Assembly (NCBI RefSeq): GCF_002116635.1
Contig: NZ_LQPW01000123.1
Coordinates: 1 to 64,000 of the forward strand
Source: Mycobacterium szulgai
GTDB lineage: Bacteria > Actinomycetota > Actinomycetes > Mycobacteriales > Mycobacteriaceae
Length of the DNA: 64,000 nt
Reading direction: 5' to 3'
Position numbers and translations under genes: made by a program
In this document: positions 41,280 through 49,246 of the stretch, piece after piece
Position numbering within the stretch: position 1 is the first letter of the stretch
How the letters are laid out: each line of letters begins with the position of its first letter
Notes under the pieces: generated by a model
Seen by the model: the letters and a program-made list of their open reading frames with translations, nothing else
The model's database searches: none
Told to the model about the DNA's origin: nothing

Positions 41280-41524
41280 ACTCAGTCGAGCAATCAGTGC
41301 TGTCCGTCGTTGCCAGGCTGGCGCCTGACCGGATGGCGCCGGTGAGCGTCGAGTCCCACCTCGTCGAGGATCTCGGCTACGACTCGCCCCGCAAAATGGA
41401 GCTCGTGGCCACCCTGGAGTCCCATTTGCAGACGCGACTGCACGACCCCAGTGCTCCACTGGAGACCGTTGGTGAGGTCATCGAATGGGTCAATGCCAAC
41501 CTCACGGTCAGCGATAACGCCTAG
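41276..41524 (+). CDS. Acyl carrier protein
   Basis: This is an 82 aa stand-alone carrier protein with the phosphopantetheine site LGYDSPRKMEL (Ser 37), a four-helix ACP pattern, and an acidic second helix for partner docking. ATG overlaps the TGA of the ligase gene. It is the expected acceptor of the acyl chain from the ligase and donor to the oxoamine synthase, making a compact three-gene unit. It could in principle also serve the PKS/NRPS, but those have their own carrier domains. Confidence 0.87.
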   Translation: MNSVEQSVLSVVARLAPDRMAPVSVESHLVEDLGYDSPRKMELVATLESHLQTRLHDPSAPLETVGEVIEWVNANLTVSDNA

Positions 41525-41590
41525 CCCACCGCCACCTGGCTTACATACCGGCCGTAATCTGTAAAGACGGCCGAGCTGAGGAGGAACTAG

Positions 41591-42484
41591 GTGGGCGCAA
41601 TGACGGTGGACTACGAAACCCTCGACGAGGGGCGCATCGCCCGGATCTGGCTCAACCGGCCCGCCGAGCACAACGCGCAGAATCGCACCCTGCTGGTTGA
41701 GCTTGACGAAGCGTTCGCCCGTGCCGAGGCCGACGACGCCGTGCGGGTGGTGATCCTGGCCGCGCGGGGCAAGAACTTCTCGGCCGGCCATGACCTGGGC
41801 TCCGATGCGGCGATACTGGAGCGCAAACCCGGGCCCGATCAGCACCCGACCTATCGATCCCACGGCGCCACCCTCGAGCCGATCGTGGAGAAGCTGTATC
41901 ACCAGGAATGGCACTTCTTCTTCCAAAACACTTGCCGCTGGCGGGATCTGCGTAAGATCACCATCGCCTCGGTGCAGGGCAACGCGATCTCGGCGGGGTT
42001 AATGCTGATCTGGGCCTGCGACCTGATCGTCGCCGCCGACAATGCGAGGTTCAGCGACGTGGTGGCGGTTCGGCTGGGTATGCCCGGTGTCGAGTATTAC
42101 GCTCACCCTTGGGAATTCGGGCCGCGCAAGGCCAAAGAGCTGTTGTTGACCGGTGATTCGCTGGACGCCGACGAAGCTTACCGGCTGGGCATGGTATCCA
42201 AGGTCTTTCCGGTCGACGAGCTGGCCGACAAGACGCTGGAGTTCGCCCGGCGCATCGCCGAGCGGCCCACGATGGCCTCGCTGCTGGTCAAGGATTCGGT
42301 CAACGCGGCCTCCGACGCGATGGGCTTCACCGAGGCGCTGCGGCATGCGTTTCACATTCACGAGCTGGGGCACGCGCACTGGGCGGCGCACAACGAGAAC
42401 AGGTTTCCGATCGGCCTGCCGCCGGACGTCGAAGACTGGCGTACCGCGAGGCCGACGCAGATCGCCCGGCGGGATACGCCGTAA
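41591..42484 (+). CDS. Enoyl-CoA hydratase/isomerase family protein
   Basis: This is a 297 aa crotonase-fold enzyme. The two oxyanion-hole regions are visible as GKNFSAGHDLGS and GNAISAGLMLIWACD, followed by the family helix around LLLTGDSLDADEAYRLGMVSKVFP. It is slightly longer than typical EchA proteins owing to an insertion after the first oxyanion segment (LERKPGPDQHPTYRSHG). It likely hydrates or isomerises unsaturated acyl-CoA. GTG at 41591 with GAGGA 6 bases upstream is the chosen start; ATG at 41600 is possible. It lies 66 bp after the ACP gene and may be part of the same lipid operon or an independent beta-oxidation gene. A stem-loop follows. Confidence 0.85.
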   Translation: MGAMTVDYETLDEGRIARIWLNRPAEHNAQNRTLLVELDEAFARAEADDAVRVVILAARGKNFSAGHDLGSDAAILERKPGPDQHPTYRSHGATLEPIVEKLYHQEWHFFFQNTCRWRDLRKITIASVQGNAISAGLMLIWACDLIVAADNARFSDVVAVRLGMPGVEYYAHPWEFGPRKAKELLLTGDSLDADEAYRLGMVSKVFPVDELADKTLEFARRIAERPTMASLLVKDSVNAASDAMGFTEALRHAFHIHELGHAHWAAHNENRFPIGLPPDVEDWRTARPTQIARRDTP

Positions 42485-42596
42485 CCGGCGCTCCGGGGTG
42501 CGGTCTCGGCCTCCGGTGACGGCTGCGCTTCTTGCGCCTTTTCTCGAATTCACTGCTGCCACATAGGCCTCCGTGCAGGCGATGCACCTGATTGCT

Positions 42597-42634
42597 CGCC
42601 TCACAGCGACAGCGTCGGGTGTCGCTCTGAGGCG
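42597..42634 (+). terminator. Stem-loop terminator after the enoyl-CoA hydratase gene
   Basis: Arms CGCCTCACAGCGACA and TGTCGCTCTGAGGCG pair with one mismatch around an 8-base loop. No T run follows, as is usual for mycobacterial terminators. It separates the lipid operon from the next SDR gene. Confidence 0.6.
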
Positions 42635-42697
42635 GGCAAAACTACATCCACTTCTTCCAGAGGCGGGTGTGGCCAGTGTGACGGCGCGCGTGGTTCG

Positions 42698-43540
42698 ATG
42701 ACTCTCATGCAGCTTTCCTTCCAAGACCGGACTTACCTCGTCACCGGCGGTGGCAGCGGAATCGGCAAAGGGGTGGCCGCTGGGCTGGTCGCCGCCGGCG
42801 CCTCGGTGATGATCGTCGGGCGTAATCCGGACAAGCTGGCGGCCGCGGTCGAAGAAATCGAAGCGCAACCGACCGACGGCGGCCACATCCGCTATGAACC
42901 CTCCGACGTCACCGACGAGGAGGAGACCGCGCGTGCGGTGGACGCCGCCACCGCCTGGCACGGCCGGCTGCACGGAGTGGTGCATTGCGCCGGGGGGTCG
43001 GAGACCATCGGGCCGATCACCCGCATTGACTCCGAGGCGTGGCGCCGCACCGTCGACCTCAACGTCAACGGCACCATGTACGTCCTCAAGCACGCAGCCC
43101 GGGAGTTGGTGCGCGGTGGCGGGGGATCATTCGTCGGAATCTCGTCGATCGCGGCCAGCAACACCCACCGCTGGTTCGGCGCCTACGGGGTAACCAAGTC
43201 TGCCGTCGACCACATGATGCAGTTGGCCGCCGACGAGCTCGGCGCGTCCTGGGTCCGGGTCAACAGCATCCGCCCGGGCCTGATCCGCACGGAACTTGTT
43301 GCACCCGTTACTGATTCGCCGGAACTAAGCGCAGACTACCTGACTTGTACACCGTTGCCGCGGCACGGCGAGGTCCAAGACGTCGCAAACCTGGCCATGT
43401 TCTTGCTCAGCGATGCCGCCGCCTACATCACCGGCCAGATCATCAACGTCGACGGCGGGCAGATGTTGCGCCGGGGACCGGACTTCTCGCCGATGCTGGA
43501 ACCGGTGTTCGGTCCCGACGGCCTACGCGGAGTGGTCTGA
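42698..43540 (+). CDS. Short-chain dehydrogenase/reductase
   Basis: This is a 280 aa classical SDR. It has the cofactor motif TGGGSGIG (residues 16-23) with an Arg after the second strand (VGRNPDK), suggesting NADPH. The active site has Ser in VGISSIAAS, Tyr 163 and Lys 167 in YGVTK. It resembles 2,4-dienoyl-CoA reductase/3-oxoacyl reductase-type SDRs. The neighbouring oxoamine-synthase operon makes a 3-ketosphinganine-like ketone a possible substrate, but a stem-loop separates them, so this is speculative. The end overlaps the convergent dehydrogenase gene by 18 bases. Confidence 0.85.
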   Translation: MTLMQLSFQDRTYLVTGGGSGIGKGVAAGLVAAGASVMIVGRNPDKLAAAVEEIEAQPTDGGHIRYEPSDVTDEEETARAVDAATAWHGRLHGVVHCAGGSETIGPITRIDSEAWRRTVDLNVNGTMYVLKHAARELVRGGGGSFVGISSIAASNTHRWFGAYGVTKSAVDHMMQLAADELGASWVRVNSIRPGLIRTELVAPVTDSPELSADYLTCTPLPRHGEVQDVANLAMFLLSDAAAYITGQIINVDGGQMLRRGPDFSPMLEPVFGPDGLRGVV

Positions 43541-44422
43541 GCCTGAGTCTGAACCGGCATCGCGCTCGGCGAGCGTCGCGATCGCAGACCAGTCCAGCTG
43601 CCCGCCACCGGTTGCGACCAAAGTCAGCAACCGATCGCGTAGCAGGCTGGCCACCGGCAGCGGCACCTGCAGGTCCTCGGCGGCCGCCAGCACCAGCCGG
43701 ATGTCTTTGAGTCCCAGCGTCGCCGCGAACTGGGCCGGCTCGAAATCCCGTCGCGCGATCTGCCCGCCGTAGGACTGGTAGGTCGGTGCCGGAAACAGCG
43801 TCGAGGTGAGAATCTCGACATACTGCTCCGCGTCGACCCCGGCCTTGCCGACCAGCGCGACGGCTTCGCCGATCGACTCGATGGCAGAGGCCAACAAGAA
43901 GTTTCCGCTGAGCTTCACCAGGTTGGCGGCGTGCGGCTGGTCGGACACCACGAAGGTGCGCTGGCCCACCACGTCGAACAGCGGGACCAGCGGCTGCAGC
44001 GCCTGCGGTGCGCCGGCGGCGACAACGAATAGCTTGGCGGCAGCAGCGGCGGCGGGCCGGCCGAATACCGGCGCCGCGACATACTGTTGGCCCGCTTCGG
44101 CATGGGCAGCGGCCAAACTCTGGGACAGGGCCACGCTGATGGTGCTCGCGGACACATGCGTGGCGCCCGGCGCCAGCCATGTGGTGAGGCCACCATCGCC
44201 GAAAGTCACGTCCGAGACGGCGGGATCGTCGGCCAGCATGGTGAACACCACCTCGGCGCCGCTGACCTCGGCGACGGTGCGCGCCGCGGTGGCGCCCTGC
44301 TCGACGAGGGGCTGCGCCCGCTGCGGCGATCGGTTGTAGACGGTGAGGCGATGACCTGCCCGCAGCAGGTTGGCGGCCATGCCCGCGCCCATCTGTCCTA
44401 GGCCGATGAATCCGATGTCCAT
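43523..44422 (-). CDS. NAD(P)-dependent beta-hydroxyacid dehydrogenase family protein
   Basis: This is a 299 aa Rossmann enzyme starting MDIGFIGLGQMGAGMAANLLRAGH, with the NADP-type residues NRSPQRA. The catalytic lysine of the family appears in AANLVKLSGNFLLAS. The relatives are 3-hydroxyisobutyrate dehydrogenase, tartronate semialdehyde reductase and glyoxylate/succinic semialdehyde reductases; substrate not assigned. One altered spot: the usual DAPVSGG reads AAPVFGRPAAA. ATG at 44422 is the start; GTG three codons upstream is also possible. Divergent from the next SDR (48 bp). Confidence 0.85.
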   Translation of the reverse strand: MDIGFIGLGQMGAGMAANLLRAGHRLTVYNRSPQRAQPLVEQGATAARTVAEVSGAEVVFTMLADDPAVSDVTFGDGGLTTWLAPGATHVSASTISVALSQSLAAAHAEAGQQYVAAPVFGRPAAAAAAKLFVVAAGAPQALQPLVPLFDVVGQRTFVVSDQPHAANLVKLSGNFLLASAIESIGEAVALVGKAGVDAEQYVEILTSTLFPAPTYQSYGGQIARRDFEPAQFAATLGLKDIRLVLAAAEDLQVPLPVASLLRDRLLTLVATGGGQLDWSAIATLAERDAGSDSGSDHSA

Positions 44423-44470
44423 GGCGTTCACCCTGCCTTGCCCGGCACGCGTTGGTGAAAGATGTGATGG

Positions 44471-45250
44471 ATGCGACGACTTGAGGGCAATCGGATTCTG
44501 GTGACCGGTGCCGGGTCCGGCATCGGCCAGGCCACCGCGCTGCGGCTGCTGGAAGAGGGTGCCGCGGTGGCGGGCGCCGACATCGCCGATGATGGGCTGG
44601 CCACCACCCAAGCCAAGGCCGACCAGGCCGCCCCTGGTTCGCGGTTCACCGCCCTGACGATGGACGTCGCCGACGAACAACAGGTGATCGACGGGGTGTG
44701 CCGCGCGGTGGACACGCTCGGCGGCCTGGATTCGCTGGTCAACGCAGCTGGCATGCTGCGCGCCGCGCACACCCACCAGACCAGCGCCGCGCTATGGAAT
44801 CAGATCATCGCCGTGAACTTGACCGGCACGTTTCTGGTGGTTCGCCAAGCGCTGCCGAGTCTGCTCGATAACCCGCGCAGCACCATCGTGAACTTCAGCT
44901 CCACCTCGGCCACGTTCGCCCATCCATACATGGCGGCTTATGCCGCGAGCAAAGGCGGAATTCAGGCCTTCACCCACTCATTGGCGCTCGAGTACGCAAG
45001 CCAGGGCCTGCGTGCGGTGTGCGTGGCTCCCGGCAGTATCAAATCCGGAATCACCGACACCACGGCGGGATACATTCCGCCGGACGCGGACTGGAAGCTG
45101 TTTTCCCGGCTGCTGCCGATTCTGCCGAGCAATGGAATCGGAATGGCCGACCCCGCTGTGGTCGCCGGGGTGATCGCCATGCTGGTGTCTGAGGACGGCA
45201 CGTTCATCACCGGCACCGAAATCCGCATCGACGGCGGAACGCACGCCTAG
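44471..45250 (+). CDS. Short-chain dehydrogenase/reductase (Rv3485c-like)
   Basis: This is a 259 aa classical SDR: TGAGSGIG (residues 12-19), Asp-containing second strand (ADIAD), which favours NAD, NAAGML, catalytic Ser in FSSTSAT, Tyr 157 and Lys 161 in YAASK, and the C-terminal FITGTEIRIDGG typical of FabG-like enzymes. In M. tuberculosis an SDR occupies the place beside cpsA (Rv3485c), and the same order is seen here. Substrate unknown. Convergent with cpsA. Confidence 0.87.
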   Translation: MRRLEGNRILVTGAGSGIGQATALRLLEEGAAVAGADIADDGLATTQAKADQAAPGSRFTALTMDVADEQQVIDGVCRAVDTLGGLDSLVNAAGMLRAAHTHQTSAALWNQIIAVNLTGTFLVVRQALPSLLDNPRSTIVNFSSTSATFAHPYMAAYAASKGGIQAFTHSLALEYASQGLRAVCVAPGSIKSGITDTTAGYIPPDADWKLFSRLLPILPSNGIGMADPAVVAGVIAMLVSEDGTFITGTEIRIDGGTHA

Positions 45251-45312
45251 TTCTAATTAGTTGACACCGTGGCGATCGCGAGCGCGGCGGAGCCGGGCGA
45301 AGCGGGTCGCTA

Positions 45313-46854
45313 TTAGTTCACGCACGGCACCCCGCCGCCATCGATCGGCTTTCCTCGATCGGGCGTCGGGTAGGTCGTGGTCGTGCCGCTGTAGTAGTAC
45401 GAGTTGGGTTTGCTGGACGTCGTGCTGGTCGTCGACGTCGTGGTCGTCAGCTCGTCGGGTGCGGGCAGTGAGAAGTTGGTGTCCACCACCACCCGGACGT
45501 GTCCTGGCGCGATGTTGGGGTTCGGCTGCGCAGGGGCGTCGATGCCCAGCAGGGTGGCCACATTCTGGGCGTCGGCGTCCGCGCCGGTGCCGTAGGCGAT
45601 CGTGGTGTCCGACGGGTCGCCGTATTCGCGGTCGCGGACCTGACCCGCGGTAAATCCGCGTTTGCGCAGCGCGCTGGACACCTGGGTGGCCATGCCGCTG
45701 ATGCTGCCGGCGTTGATCACATCGACGACGGTGGACGGATTCGGCTTCACGGAGGTGGTGGTGGGCGCCGTCGTCGGGGGAGCGGTGCCGATCGCCGCGG
45801 CTACCTCGGCCCTGATCGCTGCCGGGTCGACGATGTTGACGTCCTGGCCGTCGATGTTGTCGTAGCGCACCACCGGCAGCGTCCGGAACTCCACGTTACC
45901 GCCGGTCAGCTCGCCCATGCGGCGGAACAGGTCCTCGTCCCAGCCGGCCGACAGCACGACGTCTTTGCGCGCCACCGCCATCAGGCTATTGAGCCGGTCG
46001 AAGTTGGTGAAGGTACCCGAATCCTGCAGCTCGTGCATGACCGACGAAATGAAGGCCTGCTGGCGATGCGTGCGGTCCAGGTCGCCGTTGTCCAGCCCGT
46101 GCCGCTGCCGGACGAACGCGAGTGCCTGTGCGGCGTCCAGCCGCTGCGGTCCGGCCGGGAAGTCGGCACCCGAATAGGAGTCGTAGACGGCGTGGTTGAG
46201 GCACACGTCGACGCCGCCCAGGGTTTGGGCCAGATCGTAGAAGCCGGCCAGGTTGATCTCGGCGAAATAGTCGATCGGCACCCCGGTCAGGCTGCGTACC
46301 GCCCGCAGAGTGGCGGCCCGGCCGGCTTCGCGACCCCGGGCCTCGAGTTCGTGCTGGGAACTCACGCCCTGGTTGATCAGCTGCTGGGCGACGTACTGCT
46401 TGGTGAGCCCGTAGGCCTCCTTGATCTTGGCGTGGTTGTAACCCGGAACGCCGGTGAACGGCACCCAGTCGTCGCGGGGAATCGAGAACGCGACGACCTT
46501 CCCGTCGGCGCCCACGTGCACCAGGATCAGCGTGTTGGTGTTGTAGCCGCCCTGATCCGAATCCCCGGCGTGCAGGTGCTTCAAAATCGACCAGGGCAGG
46601 TCATTGCCCTCCTGGTCTTTGCGCGAGTCCAGCCCGATCAGCAGGATGTTCATGTTGTTGCCGGTGGACCGCGGATCGTCGGCGGTCAACGCCTGCGAAA
46701 TGGTGATGCCGCCCAGTGCGCCGTGGGCCACGTAATAGCCCGCGCCCGTCATCAGCAGGGCAACGGCCGAGACCAGCGTCATGAAGCTGCGCGTCAGCCG
46801 TCTTCGCATCCGCGACGGCTGACGTTCTGCGCGGAGGCGATGATTACCTCCCAT
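45313..46854 (-). CDS. cpsA: LytR-CpsA-Psr family cell-wall ligase CpsA
   Basis: This is a 513 aa envelope protein with a cytoplasmic basic N-terminus and one membrane helix (about residues 25-47). The LCP catalytic domain has NILLIGLDSRKDQ, the Arg/Asp motif FSIPRDDWV and LAFVRQRHGLDNGDLDRTHRQQ. After it come a LytR_C domain (VVDVINAGSISGMATQVSSALRKRGF, about residues 375-460) and a Ser/Thr-rich C-terminal tail. LCP proteins move polymers from a lipid carrier to peptidoglycan, in mycobacteria arabinogalactan. CpsA (Rv3484) is also described as a virulence factor against LC3-associated phagocytosis. Divergent from the Rv3483c-like gene. Confidence 0.93.
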   Translation of the reverse strand: MGGNHRLRAERQPSRMRRRLTRSFMTLVSAVALLMTGAGYYVAHGALGGITISQALTADDPRSTGNNMNILLIGLDSRKDQEGNDLPWSILKHLHAGDSDQGGYNTNTLILVHVGADGKVVAFSIPRDDWVPFTGVPGYNHAKIKEAYGLTKQYVAQQLINQGVSSQHELEARGREAGRAATLRAVRSLTGVPIDYFAEINLAGFYDLAQTLGGVDVCLNHAVYDSYSGADFPAGPQRLDAAQALAFVRQRHGLDNGDLDRTHRQQAFISSVMHELQDSGTFTNFDRLNSLMAVARKDVVLSAGWDEDLFRRMGELTGGNVEFRTLPVVRYDNIDGQDVNIVDPAAIRAEVAAAIGTAPPTTAPTTTSVKPNPSTVVDVINAGSISGMATQVSSALRKRGFTAGQVRDREYGDPSDTTIAYGTGADADAQNVATLLGIDAPAQPNPNIAPGHVRVVVDTNFSLPAPDELTTTTSTTSTTSSKPNSYYYSGTTTTYPTPDRGKPIDGGGVPCVN

Positions 46855-47130
46855 TACAAGCCTGACCGATCACCGGCAGACCGGCCGGCACCCAGCCGGC
46901 GGTTTGCGGTGATGTCGCTTGTTGCATGCCGTCTAGTATGCGGCAGATTGCTGTGAAGCCCCCACTCCAGAACCTGTGATGTGGGCAGATTCACCCCTGC
47001 GCCGCACCTGGTTCGGGGGACCGCGGCGGGCCCGGCGCATTTCCGCTACCAGCGGGTTCTGGCTACAATTCGCCATGCTCGGCAAGGCCCGGCACAGTCC
47101 GGGGAGGTACGGGGAGGCTCTCAGGAAAGC
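46855..47130. promoter_or_regulatory. Divergent promoter region between cpsA and the LppP/LprE-like gene
   Basis: 276 bp without a gene. A TACAAT hexamer at 47064-47069 fits a -10 for the rightward genes. A TAGTAT at about 46934-46939 may serve cpsA but is on an uncertain strand. Confidence 0.4.
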
Positions 47131-47787
47131 ATGGCGTCTGACGACATCGATCCCAACTGGCCCCCGCCTGCCTACGAGCCGTCCGATGTTCTCGACACGA
47201 CTCCGCCGTCGGCCAGGTCCGGGCTCACCCGCTGGGTGCTGGCCGCGGCGGCGGTGATTGCGGTAGCCGTCGCGGTGGTCGCGATGTTCACCGGCCGGGG
47301 TCCGCAAGGGCAGCCGGTGCCGCCCACGGCGACGGCGCCCGGACCGACGGCCACACCGACGCCCACTGCGGCCGACCCGGCCGGATGCGGACCGGACGAG
47401 AAGACCGCGGTGTCTGCGGCGCTGGCCAAGATTCCGCCGGACAGCAAAACCGGCAAACCCTGGAACCCCAACCCCGAGTCCAGTAACTACGGACCGTGCG
47501 ACGACCTGTCCGCGGTGGTGGTGACGGTGCAGGACGCCACCCGCAGTTCGCCCGACCAGGCGCTGATGTTCCATCGCGGCACGTTCGTCGGGACCGCCAC
47601 GCCCAAGGCCTACCCGTTCACCCAGATCGAGGATCCGGCCTCCACCGTCGACCTCGTGGTGTTGACATATCGGTCCCGGCAGAGCTGTGACGCCTGCGAT
47701 GACGGCACCCTCACCACGGTGGGATTCCGGTGGAAGGATGATCGCGTTCAGGTCCTCGATCCGCTCCCGGAAAGTGTGGGACCGTGA
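47131..47787 (+). CDS. LppP/LprE-family membrane-anchored protein (Rv3483c-like)
   Basis: This is a 218 aa protein with a short acidic cytoplasmic N-terminus (DDIDPNWPPPAYEPSD), one membrane helix (about residues 33-56), a Pro/Thr-rich linker and an extracellular domain of the LppP/LprE type: CGPDEKTAVSAALAKI, a conserved YGPCDDLSAVVVTV, LFHRG-like ALMFHRGTFVGTAT, and YRSRQSCDACDDGTLTTVGFRWKDDRV near the end. Four or more cysteines suggest disulfides. Function unknown; the family is confined to mycobacteria and relatives. The ATG at 47131 has GGAAAG upstream and starts the conserved part. It overlaps the next gene by 4 bases. Confidence 0.85.
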   Translation: MASDDIDPNWPPPAYEPSDVLDTTPPSARSGLTRWVLAAAAVIAVAVAVVAMFTGRGPQGQPVPPTATAPGPTATPTPTAADPAGCGPDEKTAVSAALAKIPPDSKTGKPWNPNPESSNYGPCDDLSAVVVTVQDATRSSPDQALMFHRGTFVGTATPKAYPFTQIEDPASTVDLVVLTYRSRQSCDACDDGTLTTVGFRWKDDRVQVLDPLPESVGP

Positions 47788-48530
47788 CCGCGCCGACCGC
47801 ACCCCCGGCGGCTTGGTATCCCGATCCGGACGGATCCGGGGGCCAGCGTTATTGGGACGGTGAGCACTGGACCAAACATCGCCGCCCCGACCCGTCGGTG
47901 CCCCGCTCGCGGTTGGCCGCATTTGCCGACGGGGTACGGCGGGCCTGGTTCGGATTGCCGGCGGCCTTGCGGTTGGTGTTGCCCATCGCGCTGGTGCTGA
48001 TCGTGGCCGGAGTCGGGTTCATTTTCTGGACGCAGTCGCCGCGCGACGACGACTGGGCACGGCTACCCAGGCAACTCAACTGCAGACTGCAGGAGGGGCC
48101 CAAGCCGCCGGACTCCATCACCGTGGCCTCCGTCGCGGTCAAGCACCCGCGCGCCGGGGTGCTGGAGCTCGTCATTCGCTTCGTCCAACCGCTGCCGCAC
48201 TCGCCGACGGGTTCGCACGCCTCGGGCTTCGTCGGCTATGTCCTGGACTACAGCGTGGCCAACAACGGCAAGAAGTTCGTCGAGCTGGGACCCGAAGAGG
48301 ACACCGACGACCTCTCCATCAACAGCACGCTGGCCACCGGCGAGGCATCCATGCGCCCGGACCGCGACACCAACGCCCGCCGGATCGCGCCGGACACCAT
48401 GCAGATCATGCTCGAACTCAAGCGACTGGGCGTCGACAATCAGCGGGTCGTGCCGGAGTTGACCCTCGAATCTCAGTTCAACACACCGTCGACCACTACC
48501 GTGGAGTTCGCCAAGCAAGTGTGTCGCTAA
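47784..48530 (+). CDS. DUF2510 membrane protein (Rv3482c-like)
   Basis: This is a 248 aa protein. The first 30 residues form a DUF2510 motif (WYPDPDGSGGQRYWDGEHWTKH), followed by a basic linker, one membrane helix (about residues 60-82) and an outer beta-rich domain without recognised catalytic residues. The GTG start overlaps the preceding stop (GTGA). The coupling to the LppP/LprE-like protein indicates a two-protein envelope unit conserved beside cpsA. Function unknown. Confidence 0.8.
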   Translation: MTAPTAPPAAWYPDPDGSGGQRYWDGEHWTKHRRPDPSVPRSRLAAFADGVRRAWFGLPAALRLVLPIALVLIVAGVGFIFWTQSPRDDDWARLPRQLNCRLQEGPKPPDSITVASVAVKHPRAGVLELVIRFVQPLPHSPTGSHASGFVGYVLDYSVANNGKKFVELGPEEDTDDLSINSTLATGEASMRPDRDTNARRIAPDTMQIMLELKRLGVDNQRVVPELTLESQFNTPSTTTVEFAKQVCR

Positions 48531-48548
48531 CGAAAGCCGTTCTGCCGG

Positions 48549-48950
48549 TTAGCAGTACAAATAGGCCAGGTGCCAGTGCCCGTTCACGTAGTCGGCGGTG
48601 AAGTGGCCGCCCAGCCGTGGATCGGCGTCGATGATGTTGCCCGAGCCGCCGACGTTGGGTGTGAAGCCGGGCGGATCCCAGGTCACCGACTGGGGGTTGG
48701 CGGGCAGATCCGGCGTGCAACCGATCTGCTTCTTGACGTAGCCCTCGATGATCCGCTGCTCGGCGGTGGCTTGATCGCCGGCATCCGGCGCCGGGTCGGC
48801 GGCGCACAGAGATGTTGCAGCGCAAGGGCTTTGGCTGGCGGCGACGAGTTCTACATCGGTCATCGGCGACGCCGATCCCGCCGCGTTGCCCCACCACAGG
48901 ACAACCCCCACGATTGCGGCGCTGGCGATCGGCCCGGCACTTCGGCTCAT
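48549..48950 (-). CDS. Small secreted protein of unknown function
   Basis: This is a 133 aa protein with an N-terminal hydrophobic stretch (about residues 7-25) that can act as a signal peptide or anchor. It has three further cysteines near the middle (SPCAATSLCAADP and IGCTPDL) and a C-terminal segment DPRLGGHFTADYVNGHWHLAYLYC ending in Cys. The C-terminal layout resembles mycobacterial DUF-type small secreted proteins; no named family recognised. It starts 2 bases after the stop of the upstream 82 aa gene, so the two are one operon. Confidence 0.7.
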   Translation of the reverse strand: MSRSAGPIASAAIVGVVLWWGNAAGSASPMTDVELVAASQSPCAATSLCAADPAPDAGDQATAEQRIIEGYVKKQIGCTPDLPANPQSVTWDPPGFTPNVGGSGNIIDADPRLGGHFTADYVNGHWHLAYLYC

Positions 48951-48952
48951 TG

Positions 48953-49201
48953 CTATCGCACCTTAACGACTTCTTCTCCGGACGTGTAGTACAGCCGGAT
49001 ATTGGAGCCGAATACGTTTTCGATGATGAAGACGCCCAGCGGTTCCACTTCGTAGTAGTAGTGCGCGTAGCCATGAGCGTCCAGCGCGGCGGCACAGGTG
49101 CGGCCCGGCGTGCCGCATCGTTGCTTGATCGGCATGGCGAGCGCGGCGATCACCAGCACGACGGCGACCCCGATTACCAGCGGGGCCCTGGGTTGCAGCA
49201 C
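48953..49201 (-). CDS. Small membrane-anchored protein of unknown function
   Basis: This is an 82 aa protein with one N-terminal membrane helix (VIGVAVVLVIAALAM) followed by a short outer domain with two cysteines (RCGTPGRTC) and an aromatic stretch (YAHYYYEVEPLG). It is the first gene of a two-gene operon with the secreted protein downstream, spacing 2 bases. No family recognised. Divergent from the TehA-type gene, with 45 bp in between that must hold both promoters. Confidence 0.65.
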   Translation of the reverse strand: MLQPRAPLVIGVAVVLVIAALAMPIKQRCGTPGRTCAAALDAHGYAHYYYEVEPLGVFIIENVFGSNIRLYYTSGEEVVKVR

Positions 49202-49246
49202 GGATGGCAGTGTAGGCGACCGGACCGGCAGTAGGGTCTGTCAACT

